From: DASQDN01 sp963833675
GTDB taxonomy: Bacteria; Acidobacteriota; Terriglobia; Bryobacterales; Bryobacteraceae
DNA length: 64,000 nt
Reading direction: 5' to 3'
NCBI GenBank assembly: GCA_963833675.1
Contig: CAWHYW010000025.1
Coordinates: 62,001 to 126,000, forward strand
The notes under the pieces were generated by a model. The model had not been told where the DNA came from. It worked only from the letters and a program-made list of their open reading frames with translations, and searched no databases. A program made the position numbers and the translations under genes. Of this stretch, positions 19,369-28,312 are shown piece by piece; the stretch's first letter is position 1, and each line of letters begins with the position of its first letter.

Positions 19369-20784
19369 ATGGGCAAGGTAACCGGATTCCTTGAATACAA
19401 ACGGGAGATGCCGCAACGCCGGCCCACCACTGAGCGTGTTAACGACTACTTCGAGATCTATCAGCCGTTCCCGAAGTCGGCGGTTCAGACCCAAGCGGCG
19501 CGCTGCATGGATTGCGGAGTACCTTTCTGCCACACGGGCTGCCCGGTGAACAACATCATTCCGGATTGGAATGACTTCGTGTACCGGGAGCGTTGGAAAG
19601 ACGCGATACGAAGGCTTCACGCGACGAACAACTTCCCCGAGTTCACCGGACGCATCTGTCCCGCGCCCTGTGAAGCGGCGTGCGTGCTTGGGATCAATGA
19701 GCCGCCGGTTACGATCAAGAACATCGAGAAGTCCATCGTCGAGCATGCGTTTGCGGAAGGCTTCGTGAAGCCCGAGCCACCGGAAGTGAAAACGGGCAAG
19801 CGGATCGCGGTGATCGGGTCGGGTCCTGCAGGATTGGCGGCTTCGCAGCAGTTGGCCCGCGCCGGACACGATGTCACTCTGTTCGAGAAGTGGGACCGGA
19901 TCGGCGGACTGCTTCGCTACGGCATCCCCGATTTCAAGATGGAGAAGTGGACTATCGATCGCCGAATGGAACAGATGGCCGCTGAGGGCGTGAAGTTCGT
20001 CACGAACGCTCACGTGGGTGTCAATGTTCCGGTCGAGGATCTCCGTAAGGAGTTCGACGTCATCCTGTTGACCGGGGGCGCCGAACAGCCGCGCAACCTG
20101 ACTGTTCCTGGCCGCGAGCTGAAGGGCATTCATTTCGCGATGGAGTTTCTGCCTCAGCAGAACAAGGTGAACGCGGGCGATCATCTCGATTCACAGATCC
20201 TTGCAACGGGTAAGCACGTGATCATCATCGGCGGCGGCGACACGGGGGCCGACTGTGTCGGCACGTCGCACAGGCAGAAGGCGAAATCGGTGACGCAGTT
20301 CGAGATCATGCCGAAGCCGCCGGAGGATCGCGCTTCGACAACTCCATGGCCGCTCTGGCCGCTTCAGCTCCGTATCGAAAGCTCGCATGAAGAAGGCGGA
20401 GTTCGCGATTGGGCCGTGAATACGCTCAAGTTCACGGGCGATGAGAACGGCAATGTGAAAAAGCTGCATGCGATTCGCGTCGGAGCTCCACCGAAGTTCG
20501 AGGCAGTACCTGGTACCGAATTTGAGCTCGATGCCGATCTCGTGCTGCTGGCTATGGGCTTTACTGGACCGGTTCGCAACGGACTCGTCGAGCAACTCGG
20601 CGTTGAGCTCAACATGCGAGGCAGCGTCGCGACGGATGAGCACTATCAGACCACCGTGCCGGGCGTCTTTGCTGCCGGTGATTTACGCCGTGGTCAATCG
20701 CTGGTTGTATGGGCCATCGCGGAAGGCCGCAAAGCGGCTCGCGCCATCGATCTTCATTTAATGGGAAAGACCAAGCTTACTTAG
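19369..20784 (+). CDS. gltD: glutamate synthase small subunit
   Basis: The 471-residue protein passes electrons from NADPH through FAD and two 4Fe-4S clusters to GltB. The N-terminus holds the cluster cysteines (CMDCGVPFCHTGCPVNN; CPAPCEAACVLG). FAD and NADPH sites follow (GSGPAGLAASQQLARAG; GGGDTGADCVGTS), and the C-terminus has GVFAAGDLRRGQSLVVWAI. The ATG directly abuts the gltB stop codon, so the subunits are translationally coupled. Confidence 0.95.
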   Translation: MGKVTGFLEYKREMPQRRPTTERVNDYFEIYQPFPKSAVQTQAARCMDCGVPFCHTGCPVNNIIPDWNDFVYRERWKDAIRRLHATNNFPEFTGRICPAPCEAACVLGINEPPVTIKNIEKSIVEHAFAEGFVKPEPPEVKTGKRIAVIGSGPAGLAASQQLARAGHDVTLFEKWDRIGGLLRYGIPDFKMEKWTIDRRMEQMAAEGVKFVTNAHVGVNVPVEDLRKEFDVILLTGGAEQPRNLTVPGRELKGIHFAMEFLPQQNKVNAGDHLDSQILATGKHVIIIGGGDTGADCVGTSHRQKAKSVTQFEIMPKPPEDRASTTPWPLWPLQLRIESSHEEGGVRDWAVNTLKFTGDENGNVKKLHAIRVGAPPKFEAVPGTEFELDADLVLLAMGFTGPVRNGLVEQLGVELNMRGSVATDEHYQTTVPGVFAAGDLRRGQSLVVWAIAEGRKAARAIDLHLMGKTKLT

Positions 20785-20798
20785 CGCGTCATATCAAG

Positions 20799-21677
20799 GT
20801 GCGCGCGCAAACGCAACAGGTTGCACTCATCGCCAACAGCAAAGCGGGGCAGGGCCTAGGAGCGGAAGACCTGCGTCGCATATTCGCGGATCAGGGGATT
20901 CTGGCGCAGGTCTATGGTGCTGAAGATCCGGTGAAGGCCGCGAAACTCGCGCTCGAGGACGGCATAGATACGGTTGTTGCCGCGGGAGGCGATGGCACGG
21001 TTAGCGCTGTGGCTTCGGTGATTGCGGGATCGGACGCCACGCTTGGCATTCTTCCGACTGGCACGTTGAATCATCTAGCGAAAGACCTGAATATTCCGCT
21101 CGCGCTGGAAGAAGCCATCGCTGTCATCAACCGCCGCAAGACTGATTGCATCGATGTGGCGGAAGTGAACGGCCGCGTTTTCGTGAACAATTCCAGCCTG
21201 GGGGTTTATCCGGCGATGTTGACGTTGCGAAGTAATGAGGAAAGCCGCGGATGGAGTAGACGGCTGGCGCTGGTTAGAGCGATATTGCCCGCAATCCGAA
21301 ACTTCCCCATGGTCGATGTGCGATTGACCGCCGACGGAGTTACCGTTGAGCGTAGAACGCCATTGCTGTTCATCGGTAACAACCGATACGAGCTGGAAGG
21401 GTTCAAACTCGGTACCCGAACCACGCTCAAGGGAGGATACCTGTTCGTTGCGGTAGCTCACGCCATGACCGGATTCGGCCTGTTCCGACTCTTCGTTCGA
21501 GCGCTTTTCGGCCGTTTGCGACAGACCGAGGAACTGGAGGAGTTTACAACGGCCGAAGCTTCCGTTGAGGTTCGCCGTGGGCGGATTCGTGTTTCGACCG
21601 ATGGCGAGGTAACCTGGATGAAGCCTCCTTTGCAGTATCGAATTCGTCCCAACCACCTGCGGGTGATCATTCCTTAG
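20799..21677 (+). CDS. diacylglycerol kinase-family lipid kinase
   Basis: About 292 residues from a GTG start at 20799, 14 nt after gltD. The catalytic domain shows NSKAGQG (13-19), the nucleotide-binding AAGGDGTVSA with GGDGT at 63-67, and LPTGTLNHLAKDL. The C-terminal half is the beta-rich domain usual for DAGK/YegS-type lipid kinases. A longer frame runs back into gltD, but conservation begins near VALIANSKAG. The substrate may be diacylglycerol, ceramide or another lipid. Confidence 0.8.
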   Translation: MRAQTQQVALIANSKAGQGLGAEDLRRIFADQGILAQVYGAEDPVKAAKLALEDGIDTVVAAGGDGTVSAVASVIAGSDATLGILPTGTLNHLAKDLNIPLALEEAIAVINRRKTDCIDVAEVNGRVFVNNSSLGVYPAMLTLRSNEESRGWSRRLALVRAILPAIRNFPMVDVRLTADGVTVERRTPLLFIGNNRYELEGFKLGTRTTLKGGYLFVAVAHAMTGFGLFRLFVRALFGRLRQTEELEEFTTAEASVEVRRGRIRVSTDGEVTWMKPPLQYRIRPNHLRVIIP

Positions 21678-21686
21678 GAGGCGGTT

Positions 21687-22490
21687 ATCCGAACTATCGT
21701 TCATCTTTCCGATGTGCATTTCGGGCGGACGCACGACGCGACAGTTCACGCGCTGGTAAATGCCGTGCGCGAGGCTGCTCCCGACGTTGTCGCTGTTTCG
21801 GGCGACTTGACACAACGCGCCAAACGGCAAGAATTCCAGCGCGCTCGGGCGTTTCTTGATATGTTGCCCGGTCCTCAGATCGTCGTTCCCGGTAATCATG
21901 ATGTTCCGGCGAACCCAATCACGCGATTTGCAAGCTCGCTCGATCGCTACCGTCATCACATCTCACCCGATCTCGAGCCCTTCTATCAAGACGAGGAAGT
22001 CGCGATTGCAGGCTTGAATACCGCGCGGAGTCTGACGATGAAAGGGGGGCGGGTCAATGTTCGCCAGATGGAACGGGTGGAGTCGACTCTCGGGAACGCT
22101 CCTGAACATCTGCTTAAGGTTCTGGTTACGCATCATCCTTTCGATCTGCCCGAAACGTATGGTCATCGCGACCTGGTAAAGAGAGCTGCGCCTGCTATGT
22201 CTCGCTTCGCTCGATGCGGTGTTGACGTTTATTTGGCAGGGCATTTTCACGTGAGCCATTGCGGCCGTACTGCCGAGCGCTACGACTTCGGAGGGTACTC
22301 CGCGATTTTCGTTCAAGCAGGTACAGCATGCTCCACGCGTGGACGGGGCGAGCCCAATTCCTTTAACGTCGTCCGGACTCGTCCGGGAAAAATCGCTGTG
22401 GAGACGCTAACGATGTCGAGTGACGGCTCGTTCCGTTCTGTGGCTATGGAGACTTTTGAGCGCGGCGAGAGCGGTTGGATCAGGGCGTAA
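21687..22490 (+). CDS. calcineurin-like metallophosphoesterase with a non-standard start
   Basis: Class III cyclic-nucleotide phosphodiesterase-like fold with the expected metal ligands: D-x-H in LSDVHFGR, GDLTQR, GNHD (VVPGNHDVP), HHPF and GHFHVSH. The only standard start codon in frame is a GTG at 21714, which would remove the essential Asp. A strong AGGAGG at 21676-21681 sits 5 nt before an in-frame ATC at 21687 (ATC CGA ACT ATC GTT), which puts IRTIVHLSDVHFG at the N-terminus. Either a rare ATC start is used or the base is miscalled. It follows the lipid kinase directly, probably in the gltBD operon. The phosphoester substrate is unknown. Confidence 0.75.
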   Translation: MRTIVHLSDVHFGRTHDATVHALVNAVREAAPDVVAVSGDLTQRAKRQEFQRARAFLDMLPGPQIVVPGNHDVPANPITRFASSLDRYRHHISPDLEPFYQDEEVAIAGLNTARSLTMKGGRVNVRQMERVESTLGNAPEHLLKVLVTHHPFDLPETYGHRDLVKRAAPAMSRFARCGVDVYLAGHFHVSHCGRTAERYDFGGYSAIFVQAGTACSTRGRGEPNSFNVVRTRPGKIAVETLTMSSDGSFRSVAMETFERGESGWIRA

Positions 22491-22935
22491 GGTCCGATTT
22501 TGCATCGTAGATTTTCACCATCTTGCCGGTGGGCAATACGGCCCCGAGCGCCGCGCCTGCCGCGATGGGGCCGATCAGGTACGGAGCAGTTTCCTCTCCA
22601 CTTTCGTTTCGGATCAATGCGCCTAGCGTGAAGTAAAGGGCTATTCCAATTGCAGTGCCGATTGCCGCTCCGATGATCGTGTTGCGCAGACGATGCGATT
22701 GCGACTGGGAGTACACGCGAAGCACTTCTGCGCGCGGAACCGACACTTCTCCGTCCTTGAAATTGAGCTTTAGGGCCGTATCCGAAATGGTGAGGAATGC
22801 TCCTTTATATTTCTTTGTAGATGTTTCGACCCGGATTTTGTGACCCTGACCGATATTGGATATTGCTTTCCAGTCGCCCAAAAGAAGTCCGGCGCATATC
22901 GTCAATGTGAGGGTAGTTTGTAAGAATTGGCGCAT
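22480..22935 (-). CDS. small exported or membrane protein of unknown function
   Basis: 151 residues. A signal-like segment (MRQFLQTTLTLTICAGLLLG) is followed by a short beta-rich region with KIRVETSTKKYKGAFLTIS and LKLNFKDGEVSVPRAEVLRV, which looks like a small SH3/Sm-like fold. A glycine-rich hydrophobic hairpin comes next (TIIGAAIGTAIGIALYFTLGALI; IGPIAAGAALGAVLP). I do not recognise a named family. It converges on the phosphoesterase gene with an 11-nt overlap, and its start lies 131 nt inside the upstream same-strand gene. Confidence 0.6.
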   Translation of the reverse strand: MRQFLQTTLTLTICAGLLLGDWKAISNIGQGHKIRVETSTKKYKGAFLTISDTALKLNFKDGEVSVPRAEVLRVYSQSQSHRLRNTIIGAAIGTAIGIALYFTLGALIRNESGEETAPYLIGPIAAGAALGAVLPTGKMVKIYDAKSDLTP

Positions 22936-23497
22936 ATGTTATTGTGTTTTCCACTGTGTCCGGCGTTACTTCTAAACCTCCCGGCGGAACGAAGCCATTT
23001 TGCCGTTCGCGACGCAGGCGATCGTTCTGTGTCTTGCGGAGGGTTTCGACGGCTTGGAGGTAGGCCCGCTCGACGGTGGTCTGGTAACGATTGATGTTGC
23101 CGAGACCGTTACCGGGATCGGCGAAGGCTGTCGCAATTCCGCAATCGTCATCGAGGCTGGCGGAAGGGCCTACTCCGTGCCGGCGTTTGTACGCGCGGAT
23201 GTGCAGATCGAGGGTCACGGTCTCGACGCGGCGGGCGCGAAGTAAGCGCCAGTAGTTGATGGCGATGAGGTCGACGAGCATCAGCTCAGCTCCATTCGCA
23301 GGCTGGTAGCTCTCAATGGTAGCCTGACGAATCTCCTCATAGGAAGTTTTGTCTTCATGGGGAAGAACGGCGACCTCGGCGGTCATTCCATGCTTCAGGG
23401 CATTGAATTTTGATTTTGTTTTCCCTTCTTCGGTCTTGGGGCCAGTCGACTTCTGCGCGTTCCGGCGATTTGCTTCGATCTGCTTCTGCGTAGCCAT
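22805..23497 (-). CDS. 'STGPKT...NALKHG' family protein of unknown function
   Basis: 230 residues beginning MATQKQIEANRRNAQKSTGPKT, then KSKFNALKHGMTAE. This N-terminal signature is known from a multi-copy family of hypothetical proteins in Acidobacteria and Planctomycetes. A helical middle follows (ELMLVDLIAINYWRLLRARRVE). The family's function is unknown. The last 43 codons overlap the next gene in a different frame and look like read-through sequence, so the natural stop may have been lost. Confidence 0.55.
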   Translation of the reverse strand: MATQKQIEANRRNAQKSTGPKTEEGKTKSKFNALKHGMTAEVAVLPHEDKTSYEEIRQATIESYQPANGAELMLVDLIAINYWRLLRARRVETVTLDLHIRAYKRRHGVGPSASLDDDCGIATAFADPGNGLGNINRYQTTVERAYLQAVETLRKTQNDRLRRERQNGFVPPGGLEVTPDTVENTITYAPILTNYPHIDDMRRTSFGRLESNIQYRSGSQNPGRNIYKEI

Positions 23498-23668
23498 CCT
23501 AATTCCAGCGTACAGAGCGGTTTTGGGCTAACCGGGTGGGTGAAATTGTAAATGTCTGAAAAGAGGACGAATATAGATTTTCAAGTCCGGAACCGTGACG
23601 GGCAGTCGGAATCGTGCATGGAGCAGAGTTAGCGGCGACTCGCGTTATTCAACTTATACTAAGCGGAC

Positions 23669-24667
23669 ATGAAAAGGCGATCCTTTGTCTTTCCCGGGAT
23701 CCTTCTGGCAGGCTGTGGATCGGCTCCACATGCTCAAAGACTGGCCGTTCGCATCGCGGTAGGCGGCCGGGCGGCTCTGGATTTCATCCCGGTATATCTC
23801 GCGTCTGCGCTGGGGTTCTTTCGGGACGAGGGAATAGACGTGGCTCTTCAGGACCTTGCTAGCACGGCGAAGGGACTGCAGGCACTCCTTGGCGGGAGTA
23901 CGGACGTTGTTGCCGGTCTTTATGACGGCGCCGTCCAGATGAGCATTGAGGGAAAGCCGATCCAGGCAATTGCCGTACTGGAGCGCTGGCCGCCCTTCGG
24001 CATAGTCGTGGCGCCGAAGTCTGCGGCTTCGCTACGAAGTGCCAAAGATCTTAGAGGCCGAGTGGTCGGCGTAGCCTCGCCTGGCTCCTCGACACATCGG
24101 TTCCTCAACTACGTACTGGTGAGGAACGGCTTGACATTGTCCGATGTCACCACAGTGGGCGTGGGCGTGAACTTCTCCATGGCCGCCGCGGTTCAACACG
24201 GCCAAGTGGACGCAGCCGTCGCGGGTCCACTCGGAATGGCACTGCTCTCGAAAGTGTCGCCACCCGTCATCCTCGCCGATTGCCGCACGGAAGAAGGGGC
24301 GCAGGCGACGCTCGGAACAAGCAATCTTCCCTCTGGCACGTTGATGGTTCGGCCGGAGTGGGGACGCGCGCATCCAGCGGTCATACGGAGACTTTGCAGG
24401 GCCACTCGGCGCGGCCTCGCCTCGTTCCAGGGGCATTCTTCCGAGGACATCAGTACGGCCATGCCGGGGGAGTATAAAGGGCAAGACCCCGCTCTGTACC
24501 TCGGGGCCATTCGCGACATTCGGCCCGCATTTTCCCCTGATGGAATCATGCCAGCCGACGGGCCGACCAACGTGCACAGGTTTCTCAGCGTTTCCGACGC
24601 ACGCGCCCGTAATGCCAGCATAGACCTGCAGACGACATACACCAACGAGTTCATGCAATCCAAATAG
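23669..24667 (+). CDS. ABC-type substrate-binding lipoprotein, NMT1/SsuA-like (orphan)
   Basis: 332 residues. The lipobox ILLAGC places the lipidated Cys at 16. The body matches NMT1/THI5-like and nitrate/sulfonate-binding proteins (DFIPVYLASALGFFRDEGIDVAL; GSTDVVAGLYDGAVQM; KDLRGRVVGVASPGSSTHRFLNYVL). Such proteins deliver a small anionic or pyrimidine-like ligand to an ABC permease, but no permease or ATPase gene lies nearby. It converges on the first DUF1501 copy, 12 nt away. The ligand is unknown. Confidence 0.8.
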   Translation: MKRRSFVFPGILLAGCGSAPHAQRLAVRIAVGGRAALDFIPVYLASALGFFRDEGIDVALQDLASTAKGLQALLGGSTDVVAGLYDGAVQMSIEGKPIQAIAVLERWPPFGIVVAPKSAASLRSAKDLRGRVVGVASPGSSTHRFLNYVLVRNGLTLSDVTTVGVGVNFSMAAAVQHGQVDAAVAGPLGMALLSKVSPPVILADCRTEEGAQATLGTSNLPSGTLMVRPEWGRAHPAVIRRLCRATRRGLASFQGHSSEDISTAMPGEYKGQDPALYLGAIRDIRPAFSPDGIMPADGPTNVHRFLSVSDARARNASIDLQTTYTNEFMQSK

Positions 24668-24679
24668 GTAGGGACCTGG

Positions 24680-26109
24680 TTAAGCAAGCAAGTCGCGAAC
24701 AACCTTTCCTTTACCGTCCTTGGTCACGTAGACGGGGCGTTTTTCCACTTCCACGCCCGCGTCCGGGGCGATGCCCAAAGCGTTATAGAGAGTGGCATGG
24801 AGGTCCGTGATGGTCACGGGATCTTTGACGATGCTGCAGGGCCGCTCGGGCGCGGTTTCGCCGTGGAGATATCCCTTCTTGAATCCGCCTCCGAATAACA
24901 ACACGCTACCGGCTTCCGTGAAGTGGCGGTGCATGCCGTAATGTTGCATCGACGTCATGATGTCGGGCTGTTTGACCTGGTCTTTTACTTCCTTGCCAGG
25001 CTTTCCTTCCGTCATCATGTCGCGACCGAACTCGCTCGCGACGACGACTAGAGTCCGAGAGAGCAAGCCGCGTTGGTCGAGGTCGCGAATCAGACGCGCC
25101 ATGGGATGGTCTATGGATTGCTTCATCGCTTCGGCTCGGACATGTCCGTTTTCGTGAGTGTCCCAGTGGCGGAAAGGGATGTACTCGGAGGTGACTTCGA
25201 CAAAGCGAACCCCATTTTCCACAAGACGACGCGCGAGCAGACAGCCCAGCCCGAATCGTCCTGTGTTGTAGGCGTCGTAAGACTCCTTGGGTTCGAGAGT
25301 CAGATCGAATGCCTTCGATGACGGCGATTGGAGCAATCGATTCGCGTTCTCGAGAGATCGCATCAGACTTTCGCGCTGGTAGTCGCTGCCTTCGCGCATG
25401 AGCGGACTCTCGGACGCAAGTTTTTTGAAGAGTTCGTAACGCCGGGCGAACCTGCCTCCGCCCATCTTTGCCGGAGGCTGAACGCTTGCTACGGCGTCAC
25501 GAGGATCGACGATTAAGAACGGCCCGGAATCCGTGCCGAGAAAACCCGCCGTGTGGAATGACTTGAGCGGATCGCTTTCGGCGCCGATCTCCATACTCTG
25601 CCCGGCAACAACGAAGGGAGGCATCTCCGGTGTTCGAGGGCCAAGCAGTTTCGCGATCCAGGCGCCCATGTGCGGGACCGCAATCGACTGAGGCGGTTCG
25701 TAGCCCGTGTGCCAGTGATACTGATGGCGCGAGTGGAGAATGAATCCGAGATCGCCAACGCGATGGGAGCGGATCAAGGTTCCGCGATCCATCACCTTGG
25801 CCATCTCTTCAAGGCCCTGCGAGAGACGAATGTTGTCTACTACGGTCGGGATTGATGGGAAAGTGCTCAGGACACGCTTGCTTTCCATCCCGGATTCGTA
25901 GCAGTGTACTTTTTCGGGTCCCAGGTTTCGGTTTGCGCCATACCTCCGGCCATCCAGAGCAGGATCATGCTGTCGGCGGTGGCAACGGGCTCAGGTGTTT
26001 GGGCGAGCAGGCGCGGGGCGCCGCCGGACAATGCAGCCATTGCCGCAACTGCCGTTTGGCGCATGTAATCGCGGCGAGTAATTCCTTGGAATAAATCTGG
26101 CTCTTTCAT
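24680..26109 (-). pseudogene. DUF1501 protein, copy A, frameshifted
   Basis: Nearly identical to the intact copy at 28313-29743. The N-terminus carries the Tat-type signal ITRRDYMRQTAVAAMAAL. The rest is the alkaline-phosphatase/sulfatase-like DUF1501 core (SLMRSLENANRLL; GRFGLGCLLARRLVENGVRFVEV; LLSRTLVVVASEFGRD). Compared with copy B, one C is missing between 25900 and 25901 (CGTA-GCAG versus CGTACGCAG), which splits the frame. Unlike copy B it has no DUF1549/DUF1553 partner upstream. Protein differences outside the frameshift are few (for example Q/N, H/R, and A/S at the last residue). Confidence 0.85.
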
Positions 26110-26119
26110 TTTGCCCCAC
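24683..26119. repeat. 1.43-kb direct repeat, copy A
   Basis: Covers the whole DUF1501 gene plus a few bases on each side. The partner is 28316-29755 in the same orientation. Identity is very high inside, ends abruptly just upstream of the start codon (after CACTAA / TACTAA), and falls off over the last 25-30 bases at the 3' end, where about seven differences cluster. Confidence 0.85.
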
Positions 26120-26158
26120 TAAATTTTCGAGCTCGGAACCGCCAGAGGGCCGCGACGA

Positions 26159-26866
26159 TTAGCGTCGTTCCTTTCTGCTAGGGGCGAGAGGGCTTGCCTT
26201 TTTGGGCTTGTGGGAAGAACGGCGAGTCTTGCTTACTGGATCATTCTGTTCGCGCAGGGTCGTCTCGAACATGGCATGGGCGGCCCAGCGGCAGATCTCG
26301 ATGGCATCTTCAGGGGCAAGCTGTCGAACGTCCTGCAATGTGATTAGCGATTCTATGCCCAGACAGAGCGTCAGTCCAGACACCAGCCGCTTAAAACGCG
26401 CTACCGTGAGCAGCGGACGCACAGGCGCCAGGACGCTCTCGATCCACTCAACCCGACGCGATCCGCGGACTGGAAGTGATTTGGGGATTTTGGTCTGCTG
26501 GCCCCCGAGGCGCCTTTCCAGCGACAACCGGACGATCGCCCGCAGCAAAGCCTCATTCTTTATGGCGATGCGCTGCATGCCACCCACAGCTGCATCCAGA
26601 ATGTGCGCTGGCGACCGTCGCCCCGCAGCGACCTTCAGGGCACCTTCGACCTGTGGCCTCAGATGTTCGAGAGAGACTTCAGTTAAGAGCTGCTCCTGGG
26701 TGGGGAAGTAGCGATAAGCTGTCCTGCGGGACACATCCGCCGCGTCGGCGACTTCTGCGACCGATGGCGCTTTACCCTGAGCAACCAAGTCAGCTGCGGC
26801 CCGCAACAGCAACACCCTCATGCGTCGCTTCTGCCTGGAATGTCCTTGCGCTTGACTCACTCCCAT
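26159..26866 (-). CDS. TetR-family transcriptional regulator
   Basis: About 235 residues from the ATG at 26866 (MGVSQAQGHSRQKRRMRVLL). The TetR helix-turn-helix is PSVAEVADAADVSRRTAYRYFPTQEQLL, followed by a helical ligand-binding domain and a basic tail (SHKPKKASPLAPSRKERR). A longer frame exists upstream but would run into the divergent monooxygenase gene. The 70-bp divergent spacer has GTATAC at 26878-26883. It probably represses the monooxygenase until an aromatic or polyketide-like inducer binds; that is inference from position. Confidence 0.8.
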   Translation of the reverse strand: MGVSQAQGHSRQKRRMRVLLLRAAADLVAQGKAPSVAEVADAADVSRRTAYRYFPTQEQLLTEVSLEHLRPQVEGALKVAAGRRSPAHILDAAVGGMQRIAIKNEALLRAIVRLSLERRLGGQQTKIPKSLPVRGSRRVEWIESVLAPVRPLLTVARFKRLVSGLTLCLGIESLITLQDVRQLAPEDAIEICRWAAHAMFETTLREQNDPVSKTRRSSHKPKKASPLAPSRKERR

Positions 26867-26936
26867 TCTGGGGCGTAGTATACCAGCATGTAGTAATGAC
26901 ACTGCCGTGCCACAAAGACACTCGGGAGGCGCGCTA

Positions 26937-28172
26937 ATGACGGAACAGATTGAGACCGGTTGTTGCATCGCCGGCGGCGGTCCGGCCGGCATGATGCTCG
27001 GATTCCTCTTGGCGCGCGCTGGCATAGAAGTGGTGGTCCTGGAGAAGCATGCCGATTTCCTCCGCGACTTTCGCGGCGATACGCTTCATCCTTCCACGCT
27101 AGACCTAATGCATGAAGCGGGCATTCTGGACGAGCTTCTGAAACGGCCCCACCGTAGATTGTCCCGGTTTACGGCCAAGATGGGCGACACGGAAATCATC
27201 CTGGCCGACTTCAGCCGATTGTCGACCCGCTGCCGTTTCGTAGCCCTGATGCCGCAGTGGGACTTTCTTGACTTTCTATCTAGGCGGGCGCAACGCTATC
27301 CAGGGTTCCACTTGAGAATGCAAACGGAAGTGACCGGGCTCATCGAGCACAACGGGCGCGTCAGTGGAATATCGGCGCTCGGAGCCGGTGGGCCTCTGGA
27401 GGTTCGCGCCGACTTGGTCATCGGCGCAGATGGAAGGCATTCGGCCGTGCGCCGCGCTTCCGGTCTTCCGGTCTGCGAAGTAGGCTCATCTATCGATGTT
27501 TTGTGGCTGCGGCTCTCGCGAGAAGAAAATGATCCGCAACTGATTCTGCACTTCAATAGTGGCAGAATACTGGCGACCGCAGACCGTGGAGACTACTGGC
27601 AGTGCGGGCTAGTGATCACGAAAGGCGCTTCGGAGGAGCTACAGCGCAATCATATTTGTGCGCTTCGTGCCGAAATTGCCGAAGTCGCACCGTTCCTGCG
27701 AAATCGCTTGACGGAACTGGAAGGTTGGAAGGACGTCCGGCTCCTGACCGTGCGGATCGACCGGTTGCGGCGATGGTATCGAACCGGTCTGCTGTGCATC
27801 GGCGATTCAGCCCATGCAATGTCGCCCATTGGAGGAGTTGGGATAAACCTTGCGATTCAGGACGCGGTTGCTACTGCCAACATATTGGCGGCTCCCTTAC
27901 TTGCCCATCGTATAGGCGACCAGCATCTTGCCGCGGTTCAGCGCCGCCGAGCTTTCGCAACGCGCGTAACTCAAACGTTTCAGGTCATCATTCAAAAACA
28001 GCTTGTCGAACGAGTGCTTGCCGGTTCCAACCGGAACAGGCCGCCATGGATTCAGCAGGTGATCAATGCAAGCCGGCCGGTGCGGTGGATACGAGGACGG
28101 ATGATAGGAACTGGAGTCCGCCCCGAGCACATTAGGACTCCCGATTGCCTGGCCTCAGCCATGACCACGTAG
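26937..28172 (+). CDS. FAD-dependent aromatic-type monooxygenase
   Basis: 411 residues beginning MTEQIETGC after a GGGAGG ribosome site. The Rossmann FAD motif is CIAGGGPAGMMLGFLLARAGIEVVVLEK. The DG motif is VIGADGRHSAVR, and the GD motif is CIGDSAHAMSPIGGVGINLAIQDA. This is the group A flavoprotein hydroxylase pattern of UbiH, PobA and tetracycline/rifampicin monooxygenases. FGD..HPSTLDLM resembles antibiotic-modifying members. With the divergent TetR gene it forms a self-contained inducible detoxification or catabolic cassette. Substrate unknown. Confidence 0.85.
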   Translation: MTEQIETGCCIAGGGPAGMMLGFLLARAGIEVVVLEKHADFLRDFRGDTLHPSTLDLMHEAGILDELLKRPHRRLSRFTAKMGDTEIILADFSRLSTRCRFVALMPQWDFLDFLSRRAQRYPGFHLRMQTEVTGLIEHNGRVSGISALGAGGPLEVRADLVIGADGRHSAVRRASGLPVCEVGSSIDVLWLRLSREENDPQLILHFNSGRILATADRGDYWQCGLVITKGASEELQRNHICALRAEIAEVAPFLRNRLTELEGWKDVRLLTVRIDRLRRWYRTGLLCIGDSAHAMSPIGGVGINLAIQDAVATANILAAPLLAHRIGDQHLAAVQRRRAFATRVTQTFQVIIQKQLVERVLAGSNRNRPPWIQQVINASRPVRWIRGRMIGTGVRPEHIRTPDCLASAMTT

Positions 28173-28312
28173 AGAGTTAGCGGCATGGAACGCCTGGCCT
28201 CACGCGAGACTTGCCGGCTGTGTCCATGGGACAACCTGGAATTCATCGATTCCGATTAGTCGCCATACCGGACTTGTGGTTTAACGATGCGCCCGCCCTG
28301 CCCGTCCGATTA

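Noticed and set aside
19054..20184. 376-codon open frame antisense to gltB/gltD
   Set aside because: It mirrors the codon pattern of the well-supported genes on the other strand and shows no recognisable domain or ribosome site.
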